A stretch of 64,000 bases of DNA from Pseudisothecium myosuroides (lineage: Eukaryota; Streptophyta; Bryopsida; Hypnales; Lembophyllaceae), in assembly GCA_951799445.1 (NCBI GenBank), contig OX637297.1, positions 16,678,001 through 16,742,000 of the forward strand, written 5' to 3'. Position numbers and translations under genes: made by a program. The notes under the pieces were generated by a model. The model searched no databases. It saw only the letters and a program-made list of their open reading frames with translations, and had not been told where the DNA came from. This document shows positions 12,885-25,489 of the stretch, one piece after another (the first letter of the stretch is position 1; every line of letters starts with the position of its first letter).

Positions 12885-12974
12885 ATAGCATCCTTGACTG
12901 TTGCGGAATTGCGGCATCAGCGAGAGGAGCTGGAGAAAAAATTTGGTTGCGGAGAGTGGACAGTGGTGACAAAT
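12885..12974 (+). pseudogene. Candidate first exon, possibly with lost start codon
   Basis: Thirty codons read IASLTVAELRHQREELEKKF and on to WTVVTN, then meet a strong donor, AAT|GTGAGT. The peptide is hydrophilic and helical, with a heptad-like HQREELEKK stretch. The reading starts at ATA where ATG would give a natural N-terminus; alternatively TAG|CA just after it is a splice acceptor and the exon is internal. No family was recognised and no second exon was placed with confidence. The peptide's coding look and the exact donor are seen; loss of the start is inferred. Confidence 0.35.
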
Positions 12975-13075
12975 GTGAGTTTCTGTGGTTATTGTCTCTT
13001 ATATGGGATTTTGGGGGTTTGTGTGAATTTATTGTTGGGTTGCGAGAGACTGGATTGGTGCAAATGGGACAGGAG

Positions 13076-13324
13076 TTTCTGGCGCCTCGAATTAGTAGGT
13101 TCTTGCCAGAAGACGTGCATTCTTCTTTCGACATTCTGTCCTTGGTGAACAACCCTGAAGGACTCTCGAGTCTTAGCCTAGGATTTGAGCGAGCAATGAC
13201 CACCTTCAACTCATCAAGTAAACTTAAAGTACCTCTTCAACTTTGTCATACTGATTCTTACTTTGTGCAGATCGTTGTTAGGGTGCTAGTTCGTGGCGAA
13301 TTGATGGTCCTCAAGGTTCTGTAA
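13076..13324 (+). pseudogene. Unrecognised open coding-like stretch
   Basis: After an acceptor-like GGGACAG at about 13070, an open frame of about 83 codons starts EFLAPRISRFLPEDVHSSFD and ends at a TAA at 13322. It contains LSLVNNPEGL and LGFERAMTTF, which look more like protein than random translation. No domain was recognised. It lies 100 bp after the candidate exon at 12885-12974 on the same strand, and the two could belong to one broken gene; the intermediate splice is not proven. Confidence 0.3.
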
Positions 13325-16300
13325 TAGGTGTTCCCAATTCCATGTCTCTTGTGATAGGTGAGACCCGAATCTCCAATTCCTTTACCGGGTATTATGGCAG
13401 TAGTGTCAGGTTTAAGGAGAAGGGAGCCGTGTGATGGGCTAGTATCGCTTGCGGTTCTTTGAGAGGGAGCCAGGTGCTATGTGTCCTATAATGTGATTTG
13501 CCTTGGCACCACGTCCCATTGATCCAATCAAAGCCACAGATAAAGAAAATCAATTACCTGTCGAGTTGCTTGGTGGTAGAAAATTGCACAATATTGCATT
13601 TTGTGATAACCATGCCTTTGATTGTCATAGATCACCTTGTCCGATTGTACCAAATGTGTCCAAATATCTAGAATTTCACCAAGCGTGAAATGGTCATCGG
13701 CGTCAGCAGCTTTGTACTACTAAACTTATTCAACACTTGGCGACTTTTATATTTTCTTATGTTGATTTTGCTAGTGTGAAAGTCAGGTAAGGGTTTGCAA
13801 AGATTCGCCATACACTAGAGAGCATCACTGATACGCATACAATCAACCGAATTCCAAATGCCCAGTCCTGGAAGGCTAGCCCTTGCGTATGAATGTGTGG
13901 ATTGAGTATTCCCACTTAGAAGTTCAGGTTTGCTTTCCCAGCCTTTGCTTGTAGGCAATGAAAAGCTTCACAGACAAACCTCTGTTCCACTTGGGCCTCA
14001 TTGGTGCCATGTCTCAGCGAGCTTCGTTGAGTTCGTAGTCACCGCTACTCGCAATCGAGTGATCTTTGATGCTTGTAAGTGCCAGTTTTGCACAGACTCG
14101 CGTATCCATTTGTTAGGTCGCATTCTTGCAATGTACTTCTCACATTGTCCATGATTGAAGCTCCAACGTGCCGTCACCCTTTCGGAATTAGGATAAATCA
14201 GCCGAGTTCCAAAATTCAGTTCCATTAGACGCATTTCCAATGACCTTCATAAGTATCAACTCTTGATTGACAGGTTTTGACGGCAGGGCAGACGATGATG
14301 AACATAACGTGGCAAGAGGAGAACCTTGGGGTGCGTTAACCTTAAACCCTAAACTCCCGAGTTCCAACTCCCGAGCTGCCGTAGTCTGTTTGATATCTAT
14401 TTTTTTTTTCCTTGTGTATAATTTTCTCATGCACTTGCAAGGTGGAAGGTTGTAGACCATTATACGTGACCCTATTTCTCCATTTTCTTTCTGAGATCAA
14501 TGACCATAGACATTGAGTTGAGTTGAGTCATGGTTACACCACTTGCTAGTAAATGTATCAATAGATGTTTTGGTGTTGGTAACGGGGCTTAGCGTGGGAG
14601 AGGGATGAGGTCCGTAACGGGTTTTAGAGTCCTCTTCGACGCGAGTGGGTTCTTTTGTAGTAAGAACTGGTAGCATCACGGAGAATCTTGCTAGAGAACA
14701 TGGCTTTTGCATCAATTAGCCTTTGTGATGCGCAGAAATTATGGCAAAGATTTGTGTGAAATGCATTGTAGTTGCTGCTGACACTTTGTCCAATGCAGGG
14801 TGATTAGCATAAAGGATAGACGAAGAAGGAATAATTTCTTACTGTTGGGAATGTCTACGGTCGGCCACTAGTTTGTCAAGTAAGTTACGTATCCTTGTTG
14901 TGAATACATGTCTGAAATAAAGGATTTTTCACTACTGGCCCTTTGCCGAGCATCGTCATTTACAAAAATTGTGCTGACACTATGAGGAACTCAGAACATT
15001 GCGCCAATGGATTTCAAGTGATGGTTATCGATAGCGACTTCACTAGCAGAAACTTGTGTGAGTGGTGTAAATTAGACTCGGGCATAAACTACCACAACTA
15101 GTTGAAATTGATGCAAGCCAAGCTTTGAGGGCGGAACTGTGCGATTTCGCAAGTTCTTTGCAAGGGTAAGCTACTCTACCTCCTGGCCTTATCAATTTGA
15201 GGTGAATGAGACAGTCTCACACACTCATGCACATTTCCTTAACATTGGTGAAGCCAATCTATGTACTGGCTGGAGTGCCTTACTCTACACATGAAATGAG
15301 TTGCTGCAGATTGCACTTCACCTGCTGCAGTAGCTCCAAACAAATCCATGAATCCTTAGTACTAGTTAGCTTTCTTGGGACTTGGGGGCGAGAATTGTAA
15401 TTGAACAAAAGGGACGGAAGGCATTTGCTCTTAAATAATAATCTGCTCGGGGGGGAGGGGGGTTCTTCTCAAAAATTCACCTTTCCATGGTACTATTTTT
15501 TTTGGGCATGGTTCGGCAAGGAACAATGCAATGCAATTCAGAGACAGAAAGCTGAGAGCAGAAACAGCTGAAAGGTAGCTCAAAAACTCGCAGTGATGGA
15601 CTGAGGTTAGAGTGAAGTTAGAGCACGGAACTTGTTGCAGTGCAGCATGATATCCTTTCTGTCCAGCATGTGATCCTTTCTTTGCAGCAAAGTTAAATTT
15701 GAAGCTGTTTGCATACGTTGAGAGCTGTGGGTGTTGTGGGTTCTCTTTTTGCTTGGAGGTTTACTCAATTGGGGAGGGTAAGCTCAGATATTGGGGTTGT
15801 TCATGTGAGATGTTGTGGTTCAGGTTTCTTGCTTTTCATGAGTTGCAATATCTGTTGTAGCTTTCTTTCTGTATATGGGATTAGAAAATCTTAGAGATTG
15901 ATACTTTCACATTTGAGGTTTCCCCTGACTACGTTCCAGTCCCCTGACTACGTTCCAGTCCATGTTGTAGAAATATCGGTTTGTTTTCAGTTAAATTTCT
16001 TTCAAGAAATCAATTGATTCCAAATCTATTCTATGTTGAAGGACAGAGGAGTAGGAATGACCCTCGCTCGGACAAACAATGCGGATGATCAAACCCTAAG
16101 TGTGCCCTAGTTGAGTTAAATGATGATACATCAGGTTTGATACTTATATATCAGCTTGAGAGTGCAGTCTGTAGCATAGATGAGGTTGCATCTTGGTCAA
16201 AGTTGGGAGTCCTTGAACTGGATCAAGGACCCCAGTAATTTGCTCTTGCATCAGAACTTGCACCATTTGGATCACCAATAGCTCCTGATTCATCTTGCAC

Positions 16301-16990
16301 TGGATCACCTTCCGACTTTAGAGTCTGAACTGGGTAGCCTCGATTTTTATATATACATTAGGGTTCTCTTGATCTCACAAAGTTTCGTTGACACGACAAG
16401 CATTGAGTCTAGTCTAGTATTGAAGCTTGATATTTTCACATTTGAGGTACATTCCAGTCCAATTTTCTGAAACTAAAGTCATTTGAAGTTGTTGATGTTG
16501 ATGTCAAGCGCTCCAGTGCTTGGTGACCTGAGAGTTCCGGATTGAGCAATGTGAACAATCGAACAGACACAAACGCAAGGGAACAAAAGGCCGTAATTTG
16601 TTTGATTGAAGCTAAGTATTAAGGCTCCTCACTTTGGTTGTGGTTGATGCAGGGAACTAGTGAGTGTTTTTTTCTCCCAGAACCTTAAGGGCTGAGCAAT
16701 TTGGAGGGGGTTCCGAAATTAGGAGGAAATCATTTTCAGTTAACGGGGAGTGGAAGAGGGATTCATATGTGGAACTTTGGTGTGGACTGAATTGAACTTC
16801 TAGTCAATAAATTGGAAGCAGCAGACTTTGGAATTATTGATGCTGCAGGCCAAGATGGAGGTATAAAATCAAACAAGCAATGGAACAGACTTGAAAATAT
16901 TGCTAGTCATATATGATACTTTGTGTCTCTGCTGAAGTCAAGTTTTGAAGCTTGTTGTGTTCATTGGACGTTGTTGATGCGACAAGTTGT
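13325..16990. other. Balanced-composition stretch without a convincing gene
   Basis: GC content is higher than in the AT-rich flanks, so old genic DNA is possible. A weak exon candidate lies at about 14272-14332 on the plus strand (acceptor TTGACAG, open frame GFDGRADDDEHNVARGEPW, GGTGCG after it). A 19-bp unit TCCCCTGACTACGTTCCAG is repeated exactly at 15920 and 15939. Other short ORFs have no domain and are not called. Confidence 0.4.
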
Positions 16991-16993
16991 TTT

Positions 16994-17806
16994 GTGTAGT
17001 TGCGGTGAACTTGGAGAATGATTGTGGTCGACTTGGATGCAAAATTTCAGCTTGCTATTCACTGAGGTAGTACGACTGCGATGACTATTTAAGACTTTTG
17101 TAGGAGGTACACCATGACCTACACTCAATCTTTGCATTCACTTGATCAAATTAAAGTTCAATATGCACAGCAATTTGTAGGTTGGTGATGGCGATGAACA
17201 AAGAGGCTTGATATGTTTTGATGAATTCTTGTTATTTTAAGTTGGCAGGACTGTCATGGTGTGGGAGAACAGTAAGCTTTCCAATCAAATTTTCAGGTAA
17301 AAATGCTTTGAATGGGCTTAATTCTAAACCAATTTCAAGCATTTAGGTTTGAGCATTATTTGTTGCACATGTGAAAATGATCTTTTTATGACCGTCCTTG
17401 AATAATAGTCCTATTGCATTTTTCAAAGCTTTGTTCTAAACTTAAGTGGGTTTAGGGTGTGTAGTTGCAATGAACTTGGAGAATGATTGTGGTCGACTTG
17501 GATGCAAAATTTCAGCTTGCTATTCACTGAGGTAGTGCAACTGCGATGACTATTTAAGACTTTTGTAGGAGGTACACTATGATCTACATTCAATCTTTGC
17601 ATTCACTTGATCAAATTGAATTTAAATATGCACGACAATTTGTAGGTTGGCAATGGCGATGAACAAAGAGGCTTAATATGTTTTGATGAATTCTTGTTGT
17701 TTTAGGTTGGCAGGACTGTTGTGGTGTTGGAGAATAGTAAGTTGCGGTGAACTTGAAGACGATCGTGGTCGACTTGGATGCAAAATTTCAGCTTGCTATT
17801 CACTGT
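16994..17806 (+). repeat. Large tandem repeat, two full copies and one partial
   Basis: Copy 1 (about 16994-17280) and copy 2 (17459-17742) share most bases across 285 bp, including GGTCGACTTGGATGCAAAAT. A third, partial copy starts directly after copy 2 and ends near 17806. An unrelated 180-bp piece separates copies 1 and 2. No long ORF is conserved between copies. Confidence 0.8.
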
Positions 17807-20800
17807 ATTATTCTTAGTTCAAAAAGGCCATGACCGTGGTTAGTGGCCACCAAATTAAAGTACTTCATTGAGTTTTGTTAACCAACTTTGCATTTAGTGT
17901 TAAGGTAGGAGGTTCTTAATGCACCCATTTAAGAGCTGAAATTGAATTTGGATAGGCAAAACTTCTCGAAAGATAGATGGAAGTGGCATTTCACACATGC
18001 CTACATCATGAAATGTAAACTATTTGTATATTCTTGATATTGTTTATACAAAAAATTTCAATATTTGTACTAAGGATTGTGGATGACATAATATTCCAAT
18101 ACTATGAGTGTTTGTTTGTTGTATGATTTCTACAAATGTATGAAATTGCTACTGAGAAGAATTGATTTTATTAGACTTGTTCTATTGATGTTATTGTTTG
18201 AAAATGAAAGAGGGTTTTATTGCACAAAAAATGTGTTATAAAAAGCTATGCAAGCAAATATGGGAGATACCAGGAAGAAGGGGTGGAAAAATTCAAATTA
18301 GACATGTTTCATACAATGATGTCCACTTTGAGTGCCTCCAAGTAGATTGCAAAGAAGAGGGGCTTCAACAACTTCTTAAAGGACCAAGTGCACAATTTGC
18401 TTTATAATGCAAAAAATATACTAGAAAAAATTGGAAAAGCGTATTGACCGAGAGATGGAACCTTTAGTCAAGTAATTGAACAGCTGAATTCTTTGTTGCA
18501 TAAATGGGTTAATATTTGAGGAACCAATAGGGATCTATAGGATGGTGGCAATCATAAGAGGGCTAAGCAGAGAGAAGAATTCAAATGTCTCACTTAATTG
18601 CCCTTCTTGATACCGCAAATGTCATTGCTCTTGACAAGGATGTAAAGAGGGGTGGATATGCAAGTGTTTGAAGGGTTCACATTTTTTACAACTCTCAAAA
18701 TATTAGATTGTTGGGAATTTGCGGCAAATTTGTCTCTTCATTATACAACAAAGTCCAACCTTGAAAATTAGAACATCAAAACAAGACAATGGTAGTAAAG
18801 ATTGCTCATGCAAGTGAAGGATGACACTTTGGAACGTTGGTGGTGGATGGATTCTAAAAATGCAGTTGCACAAAGAAGGTGTAGAGTTTGAGATTATTCT
18901 GCAAATGCAAAGAATTTTGGAAGAATATGCAGTTGCAAAAATAGCTCAATGGATTAATGGAGAGTGCATGGTACATACGTTGCAATCCAATTGAGAGTGA
19001 AAGCTCAGTAAAGTACTCCATACAAGATTTTTGAAAAGGTATTTCATCTGTATATGAACAGATGTTGTGATAAAGAATGTCATCAAAGCAGAGGATCATT
19101 ATATATAATAACTGAATTCATTACAATGAGGGATTGATTACCTCAAGGGTACCAACTTGTGTAGCTCATATTGCATTAATAATGTATCCTTTTTATAATT
19201 TTTGGATTTATACAATGAAGTAAGGAAAAGGAAGGATACTCTAACCACTAAAGATGAAGAAGAGTTGAAACCACTTTCCACATTTTTACTTGGCCAATCC
19301 TTGATCCAAACTCCAAATGAGTTGATTTTTGTCTTGTTAGAAAGATAGCTTGTTTCTTTACATGTTCTCAAAATTTCAAGGTCTAATTTTAAGAAATGAG
19401 TGACCAATATAAGTTTTAGTCAAAAGTAATCTCAGCCGTCGCCGAAACTACCCTCCTCCTATACTACCCACTTCTAACACTAATAACTTTGATTCTACAA
19501 GATTCAAATCCTTTGAATCTTGTCTTATGAAAAGCTAACTTACTAACCTGAGTGTCCTAAAAATCTCAAAGCATTTGGATCTATTCTGTAGAACAAACTT
19601 GCAAAAATCTGAATACAAATTCAAAGGAAAATAAGGGTTGATAAACCCTCTTCATTTCACAAAGATACCTATTTGAATACAAAAGATCAACCTCCTATTT
19701 TGCATTGGTGTTAATTAACACCTCTCAATCCAAAATCCACCATAGCTAATACTTCTAAGCAACACACACCACACGTAGGAGCAAAAGAAGAAGAAGGATA
19801 AGATGAGAGAGAGAGAAACAACAGAGGAAAGGCTAAAAACAAGGAAAGGGTCCCTCATGACCCTTCTTCACCCCACAACCTCCCTTATCCACTAAGCCCT
19901 TCATCTACATGCTAGTATTAGTCTTCAACTTCACACCGCCCTCACTCTTCCTATTCTTCACATCCTTTTAAGTCTTCAATCTCCTACAAATCTTCAATCT
20001 CCAACTTGTCTTAAGATTTGCTTTAATCTCCATTACATTTTTTCTTCATTTTTTAATTTTTTTTGGACTCTCCTAATGCTATTTGCTATTTGATTTGTAT
20101 TTCCCTTTTCCAATTAATTTCATTAAATCCTTTTTAACTATTCTTTTAATCTAATTAGTTAGACTTCATTGTTATGGGTATTCTTAAATTTTAGATCTTT
20201 CCTTTTAATTTCTAAATTTCCTCTAATTACTACTTTAAAACATTAAGTACACCTTATTTCATACCAAAACACATTGAAAGGCTCACACATAACACATGGT
20301 TGGCCAATATCGCATGAGCATTTTCAAACAATGAATAAGTGTGGTAGTTCATTCTTGACATTTGTGACGCAATATGTAGATAGTAAGCCAATAGCACAAT
20401 AGTGCAACAAGTAGTTAGAATAGTGGAGGAAATTTTGAAATGTAAGCCTTTAGATTTTTTTTTATATATATATATATTTATATACATGTACAAATTTGAG
20501 ATGTTTATGATTATGTCTTAAAGTGCTTTTAAGAATGTGTTGATAAATTGTTAGCCATTAATTGCACAAAGTCTATTATATGAATTTCAGAACACATGTG
20601 AATGCCAAATACATGCCATTGGCTTGAGGGTTCTCCTCATACATGCCATGGCTGGGGTTTTCCTCAGCTTGAAGAAGTCTGGGACATGGAGGGCTTGGGC
20701 AAGCCATTAATTTCCCAAGCTCTATTGCCCAGAAATGGGCGGCGATGCTCTCAGAAAAGTAGGTACAGTGTTTGGGGAAAGTAAGTGGTTGGAGACTCAA

Positions 20801-20968
20801 ATTCATTTATGATTCAACAATGACTTGACTGTGAAGTTTCAATGCTAGGGGACTCCCACATTCTAGGGAAGCAAAAGGGACCCCTCTATTTCTTACCGGG
20901 CCACTTGTGGCTGGTTGTATCTTATTTTTATTGGCAATGAAATTTAGTCTAATTTTATTTTTTATTTC
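17807..20968. other. AT-rich stretch without a convincing gene
   Basis: A 69-codon plus-strand ORF at 18198-18407 is the most protein-like item but has no recognised domain. Positions 19790-19860 hold purine-rich GA repeats, and 20460-20490 an AT microsatellite. No exon pairs, RNA genes or transposon termini were resolved. Confidence 0.4.
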
Positions 20969-21390
20969 TTTTGAAACAAATGAAACAGAATTTCATTGCT
21001 AAGGAAAGATACAAGATAGTTTAATTTGTTTCAAAAAAATGAAGGGGACCCCCCTAGTTGTCTGGCATTGCTTAACAATGTTATGTACTGTGCTGACCAC
21101 TAGATCCCCATCTTGTCCTATCGTGCACAAATCAGTGTACATAGCAACTAGCTGACTTTGTATATTTATGGTTTGTTATGTGAGAATAAAGCTTTGTCTA
21201 CCTACAATGCCCTATAATGTCAGGGAATACCTATCAAAATTGGGAAGCACTAAAAGAGACAGAGCAGTACAGCCGACTCGTGTGCTTGAAGCTTTGGGGC
21301 TTTTGTAGTTCCATCCATGTGCACCGTGGAGTATTTTTTTTGTTGAAACAAATGAAATGGAATTTCATTGCTAAATAAAGATACAATACC
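20969..21390 (+). repeat. Two copies of an AAACAAATGAAA-GAATTTCATT repeat
   Basis: The segment TTGAAACAAATGAAACAGAA followed by TTTCATTGCTAA occurs near 20970 and, with small changes, near 21341. In both, a GATACAA motif follows. In the second copy, AATGAAATGGAATTTCATT is close to palindromic. Likely debris of one dispersed element; the class is unknown. Confidence 0.5.
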
Positions 21391-21626
21391 AACAGCCATA
21401 AGTGTCCCACACTCTTCATTTTGTCCACAATGAATCTGCGGGACGAACCTCCTCAATGCCCTCATAGAAGATGTTTAGAATTGGTCCAGCCACCATTCAT
21501 AAGACATGAGACTACATTGATTCTTGTATTTGTCTAGACTAGGTACACCATATAAGTGAACACACCGGGCACATCCAAGCACTCTTCCCTTGCTTGTCCC
21601 CATTTCAAGCATTAGCACTTGTAGTC

Positions 21627-22556
21627 ATGAATACCACGGTTGGAGAGGGTGCGTTCAGTAAGGCCTTACTGTTGGGTGAGAAGTACAAAGATGAGGTGAT
21701 ATCTTTAGCCAACAACTTCGGACCCTTCAAGCTACTTTTGGAGTCTGAAGAAGAGATGGAGAATCTAGAAACAAAGCATGGAACTAGTGATCGAATTGGT
21801 GGTGAGCTTATTCCGCACTCTGAAGATGGATTTGAATTTATAGCGGGTGCTAGCTCGCTTGACTGCACAACTCCTTGCATGGGTGTGTTCAACAGTGTCT
21901 TGTTTTTAGATGAGAAGGATGAGGCCAAGCTTGTATCTTTAGATGATGTTTTTGAATCTTTTGAATTGGATATGTTATTGGAGTCCCAAGGGGTGATGGA
22001 CAATAGCAGTGAGCACAAAACTGGACATCTGGTTCAAGATAAGCTTGCTGTACACACTGAAGATGAGAAGGGTGTAGGGATTGCAACCATATGCCAAGGG
22101 TTTCGACCTTTTGAACCAATTCTGCTATCAGAGTTGGAAGGGGACAAAGATCACCACAGATTTGGGCAGTTAGTTCAGGATGAATTAACTCCACGCACTA
22201 AAGATTGGAAGGGCAAAGGGATTGCAACCGAGCCCTATTGCGTGGGCAAGGTGAAGAGCAACAAGGAAATACGAATTGGCAACAACCATCCAACACTGAA
22301 GCCCAAGCAAGAGCGTCATCAACCATACACATTAGCCTTGCGCTCAAAGGTGACTCCATCAAATTACAAAATGTCCTACTGTGAGCTTCTTCGCCTAGGT
22401 CCTAAGTGTAACTCAAGGTACAAAAGGCAAGCTCAGCACATTTCAGGAGCATTCAAAAGTACATCATCCTTGTCAACCCCAAGCATTTCCAGTAATGTTC
22501 AGGGTTCAAATAGACCACCAACTGGATCGCAGGTGTTGAAGCCTTACAATAGGTGA
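21627..22556 (+). CDS. Hypothetical acidic protein with three internal repeats
   Basis: This is an uninterrupted frame of 309 codons from ATG (21627) to TGA. The frame stays open upstream, so an upstream exon or start is possible. The protein has repeats at about residues 10-76, 88-154 and 159-201: each holds an F-x-F/PF element, LLES or LLSE, then GELIP/QDKLA/QDELT, and closes near GIAT. Asp and Glu dominate this part. The last 100 residues are basic and Ser/Pro-rich, with YKMSYCELLRLGPKCNSRYK. No signal peptide, membrane segment or known domain was recognised. Its intact frame contrasts with the decayed genes elsewhere. It could be a lineage-specific gene, an exon of a larger gene, or a transposon-borne ORF. 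Confidence 0.55.
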   Translation: MNTTVGEGAFSKALLLGEKYKDEVISLANNFGPFKLLLESEEEMENLETKHGTSDRIGGELIPHSEDGFEFIAGASSLDCTTPCMGVFNSVLFLDEKDEAKLVSLDDVFESFELDMLLESQGVMDNSSEHKTGHLVQDKLAVHTEDEKGVGIATICQGFRPFEPILLSELEGDKDHHRFGQLVQDELTPRTKDWKGKGIATEPYCVGKVKSNKEIRIGNNHPTLKPKQERHQPYTLALRSKVTPSNYKMSYCELLRLGPKCNSRYKRQAQHISGAFKSTSSLSTPSISSNVQGSNRPPTGSQVLKPYNR

Positions 22557-22686
22557 TTAGTCTAGAAATGCTAGGTGAGGGTGTCCAAAAGGTGCCGAGA
22601 TAGTGATTTGGGGTAACTTCATGTCATATAGGCACTCTACATTTGGAAGCTTTCAGTTAGATCATGGAGTCAATTTTCAAAAGGCT

Positions 22687-22717
22687 GGGGTTTAGGGTTT
22701 AGGGTTTAGGGTTTAGG
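22687..22717 (+). repeat. Interstitial plant-type telomeric repeat
   Basis: About four head-to-tail units of GGGTTTA lie 130 bp after the stop of the ORF at 21627-22556. TTTAGGG is the Arabidopsis-type telomere unit, so it supports a plant or streptophyte origin. Short runs like this also occur as promoter or break-repair footprints. Confidence 0.85.
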
Positions 22718-24457
22718 ACATCTTCATTCACACATCCACTGATGTGCACGATCTTGTACAGTAGGCACTATCAAACTTGTTTTTTTCCCTTAAGTTTAAG
22801 AAAAAATCAACTCCAATACATGGGTATAAACATTTGCAAGCATGATCATTTCATTCTTTTTGTCTGACAATATTATCTTGGACCTAGAAAAGCAATGTGC
22901 AGTCTCTAATATGGTTGTTGAAGGGTCTCGTGTGTGAAGGCCTGAAGGATGAGCCTTAACCAAGCTTCAAAATCGAGTGACATCTACTTTCAATAGCAAT
23001 TTTAAAGATGCATTGTTAGATGTTTGTTGAATAACAAAAATGGAGTTGATGTTCAAAGCAACGTTATAAATGCCAATTTCAAGACTGCATCTTGACGGTT
23101 TAATTAGTCAAACTTTTTTTCCACTCATTTTTCATTACTATTTCACATATTTCTTTTCAAATTCAATTAGAAATCACAAATGTAAAGAACTTTCATGTAT
23201 TCAAAAATATTCAAACTATGTTCAAACTTTCATGTATTCAAAAATTATAGAATCATCCATAGCTTTAGTTTGGCAATTTGCTCTATTGGCTTAATTTGTT
23301 TGGCAGTCTTTTGATCAATAAGTGTCAAAACGATGTGATATAGGACATTCATGTTCATGAGGACACGCTAAAAAACATGCTAGCATTGTCTAAGACGTTC
23401 AAAAGAACTTGACCATGCCACATCAGCAAATGCTATAGTTTCTGCACTAGGTAACTTGAACGAATTCACTGTGAAGAAAGGTTAAACGTGGAGTCCAGCT
23501 ACTGACCAGAGGAAAAGGGCAGCTGCTTTCAAAACCAAAACTAAGTATGGACGATGAATATGCGAAAGTGAATGAATTTATTCGTTGCTGTATCAATGAA
23601 GTTTAAAACGTCCATCCTGGAATTTTTGTATTGAATTAAAACAAGACCACACCTACTACTATTGTGTATATAATTATTGCATGCCAATGCTGAAGCTGCG
23701 GTGAATGAATGTATGGCATCATCTTTAGTTTAGACCGCCGTGTGTCCTGTGCCATGTGCTATTTGCTCATTTACAGTAACAGGTATAAAAACTCTTTAAT
23801 TTTGTAATTTCTTAAAACTTTTAAATTCAATATCTTTTATGCACAAAAGAGTGCAATGCATTTGTTGTGGTAAGGTAGGAGGCTCAAATTTTGGAGGGTC
23901 ATTTAGAACCGTTGTATAGACTTGTCTCGAATGGACATGAGGTGGTCTTTAAATGGACCTTCTATAGTCATTGAATGGATCAATAAAAAAAATTATTATT
24001 AATTACAAGAGCCAATCGTTGTCTTGCTTTTCCCATTTCTCTCTAGAATTTGCAAGCGAATGGTTTATGGAAGACATAGGGTCATAAATAGGGACCTATG
24101 ACACATCTTGTTTGAAAATTCATAGGTAATTCAAAAAATGCTTCAAAAAAACAAAACAATTTGTATTGCAATTAGAATCTAATTTTTTTGTTTGGAAAAT
24201 GAGCAAAAAATAATCCCAAACAAGAAGCCACATGAAAAAGGAGGACCAGCCCTTAGATGCTTGCTTTTAGAGCCTCCTACCTTATGAGAAGTTGCATCCT
24301 TAATACAAAAGCAAAGCTTGATACGTACATGAAAGATTGCAGTGATTTTATTTTGTTGTGTATAGAATGTGAATGTCAAGGTTTTCCCAAAGTTAAAGGA
24401 CATTTAATTTAATCTTTGAATTCACAAAAAAATTCAGCATTAAAATATTTCCAACAT
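22718..24457. other. AT-rich gene-free stretch with a dispersed repeat
   Basis: Positions 23330-23520 match part of 9410-9590 (CAGCAAATGCTA and the following 100 bp). No ORF above 80 codons and no splice-bounded exon was seen. Confidence 0.45.
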
Positions 24458-25400
24458 TTTTAGTCCTAAAGTTTGAAGGTCTTTTTTCCATGAAAAGCCA
24501 CTCAAACCTGCCATTTCTATTGCAAAGAGTAAAAAACTTTTAAGGTTCTTTTTTTGTTATACTTAACCATAAGATTTTGCACTAGACTAGTCTATAAATG
24601 TGCAAAAGACAATTCAAAATTTTTGTCCTCATAGATTGCAAGATATTTGCATTTAAAGATAAGTTACAAATTTTTTGTCACCTTACTTGATTTGTTTTTT
24701 TGCCTTACAATTATCTTAACTTTGAACTTTGGCACTAATGATTTTAATTTTCTAATTCTTAATGCTAAAGAATTGAGTTGAAAATTGAGTGGTAAAAATT
24801 CAAAAGAAGAATGTTTAATTTTCACTGATTAAAAACTTGTTGAAGAAATGCAAGTTCAAGATTGAAGCAAAAAATGAATTATTAAAAGCTCTCATATGGA
24901 ATTAAAACACGCAATTATTCCAACGTTGAGATTGTTGATATAAGCAAACTAAAACCTTAACTAAAGCTTTATCTAACTTCTTTATTTTCAAATTGTAAAA
25001 ATTGCATTCAAGAATGAATTATATTATTTATTATTTCAAGAATTTGCACAAGTATTCCCCAAACAAAGATTGTCCATAATTTTTTCATTGCTAGTCCAAA
25101 TGAAATGAATCAAAGCTTCAAAGGTAGACAAAAATGTAATCCTTGAACAAAAAATTAAAAAATAAAATGAAACAATGATTTGTGTTTTTCTTGAATTGTC
25201 CCTAGAATTCTTTTTTGGATTTTGAGTTGCCATAATTTCTGCTCTTGGGAACTGGTTGAAATAAATATTAAATTTCAAAAAGCTAATTTGATTTTTGATT
25301 AGTAGAAGAAGTTTCCAAAAATCATGTCAAAATTTGAGATTATACAAGCCTAACCAAATTTCTAAGAGTCCCCCGTAGGGACTTTGGATTTAGGAGTAAA
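24458..25400. mobile_element. TTAA-family element, diverged copy
   Basis: The ends read TTTTAGTCCTAAAG on the left and GTAGGGACTTTGGATTTAGG on the right, an imperfect version of the family termini. The interior keeps ordered family motifs such as CTTAACCATAAGATTTTGCA and AAATGAAATGAATCAAAGC. No coding region. Confidence 0.45.
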
Positions 25401-25489
25401 AAAAAAGGACAATACTAATCCAAGGTTCTAAATTGTATATCATAGGATCTCAAAATTTTATTATTGTAATCATGTTGTCATAATTTTTT

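Noticed and set aside
12596..13324. 242-codon plus-strand ORF as one complete gene
   Set aside because: Its first codons lie in a dispersed repeat (copies at 10080 and 58985), and it runs across a good splice donor in another frame. Only the later part is coding-like.
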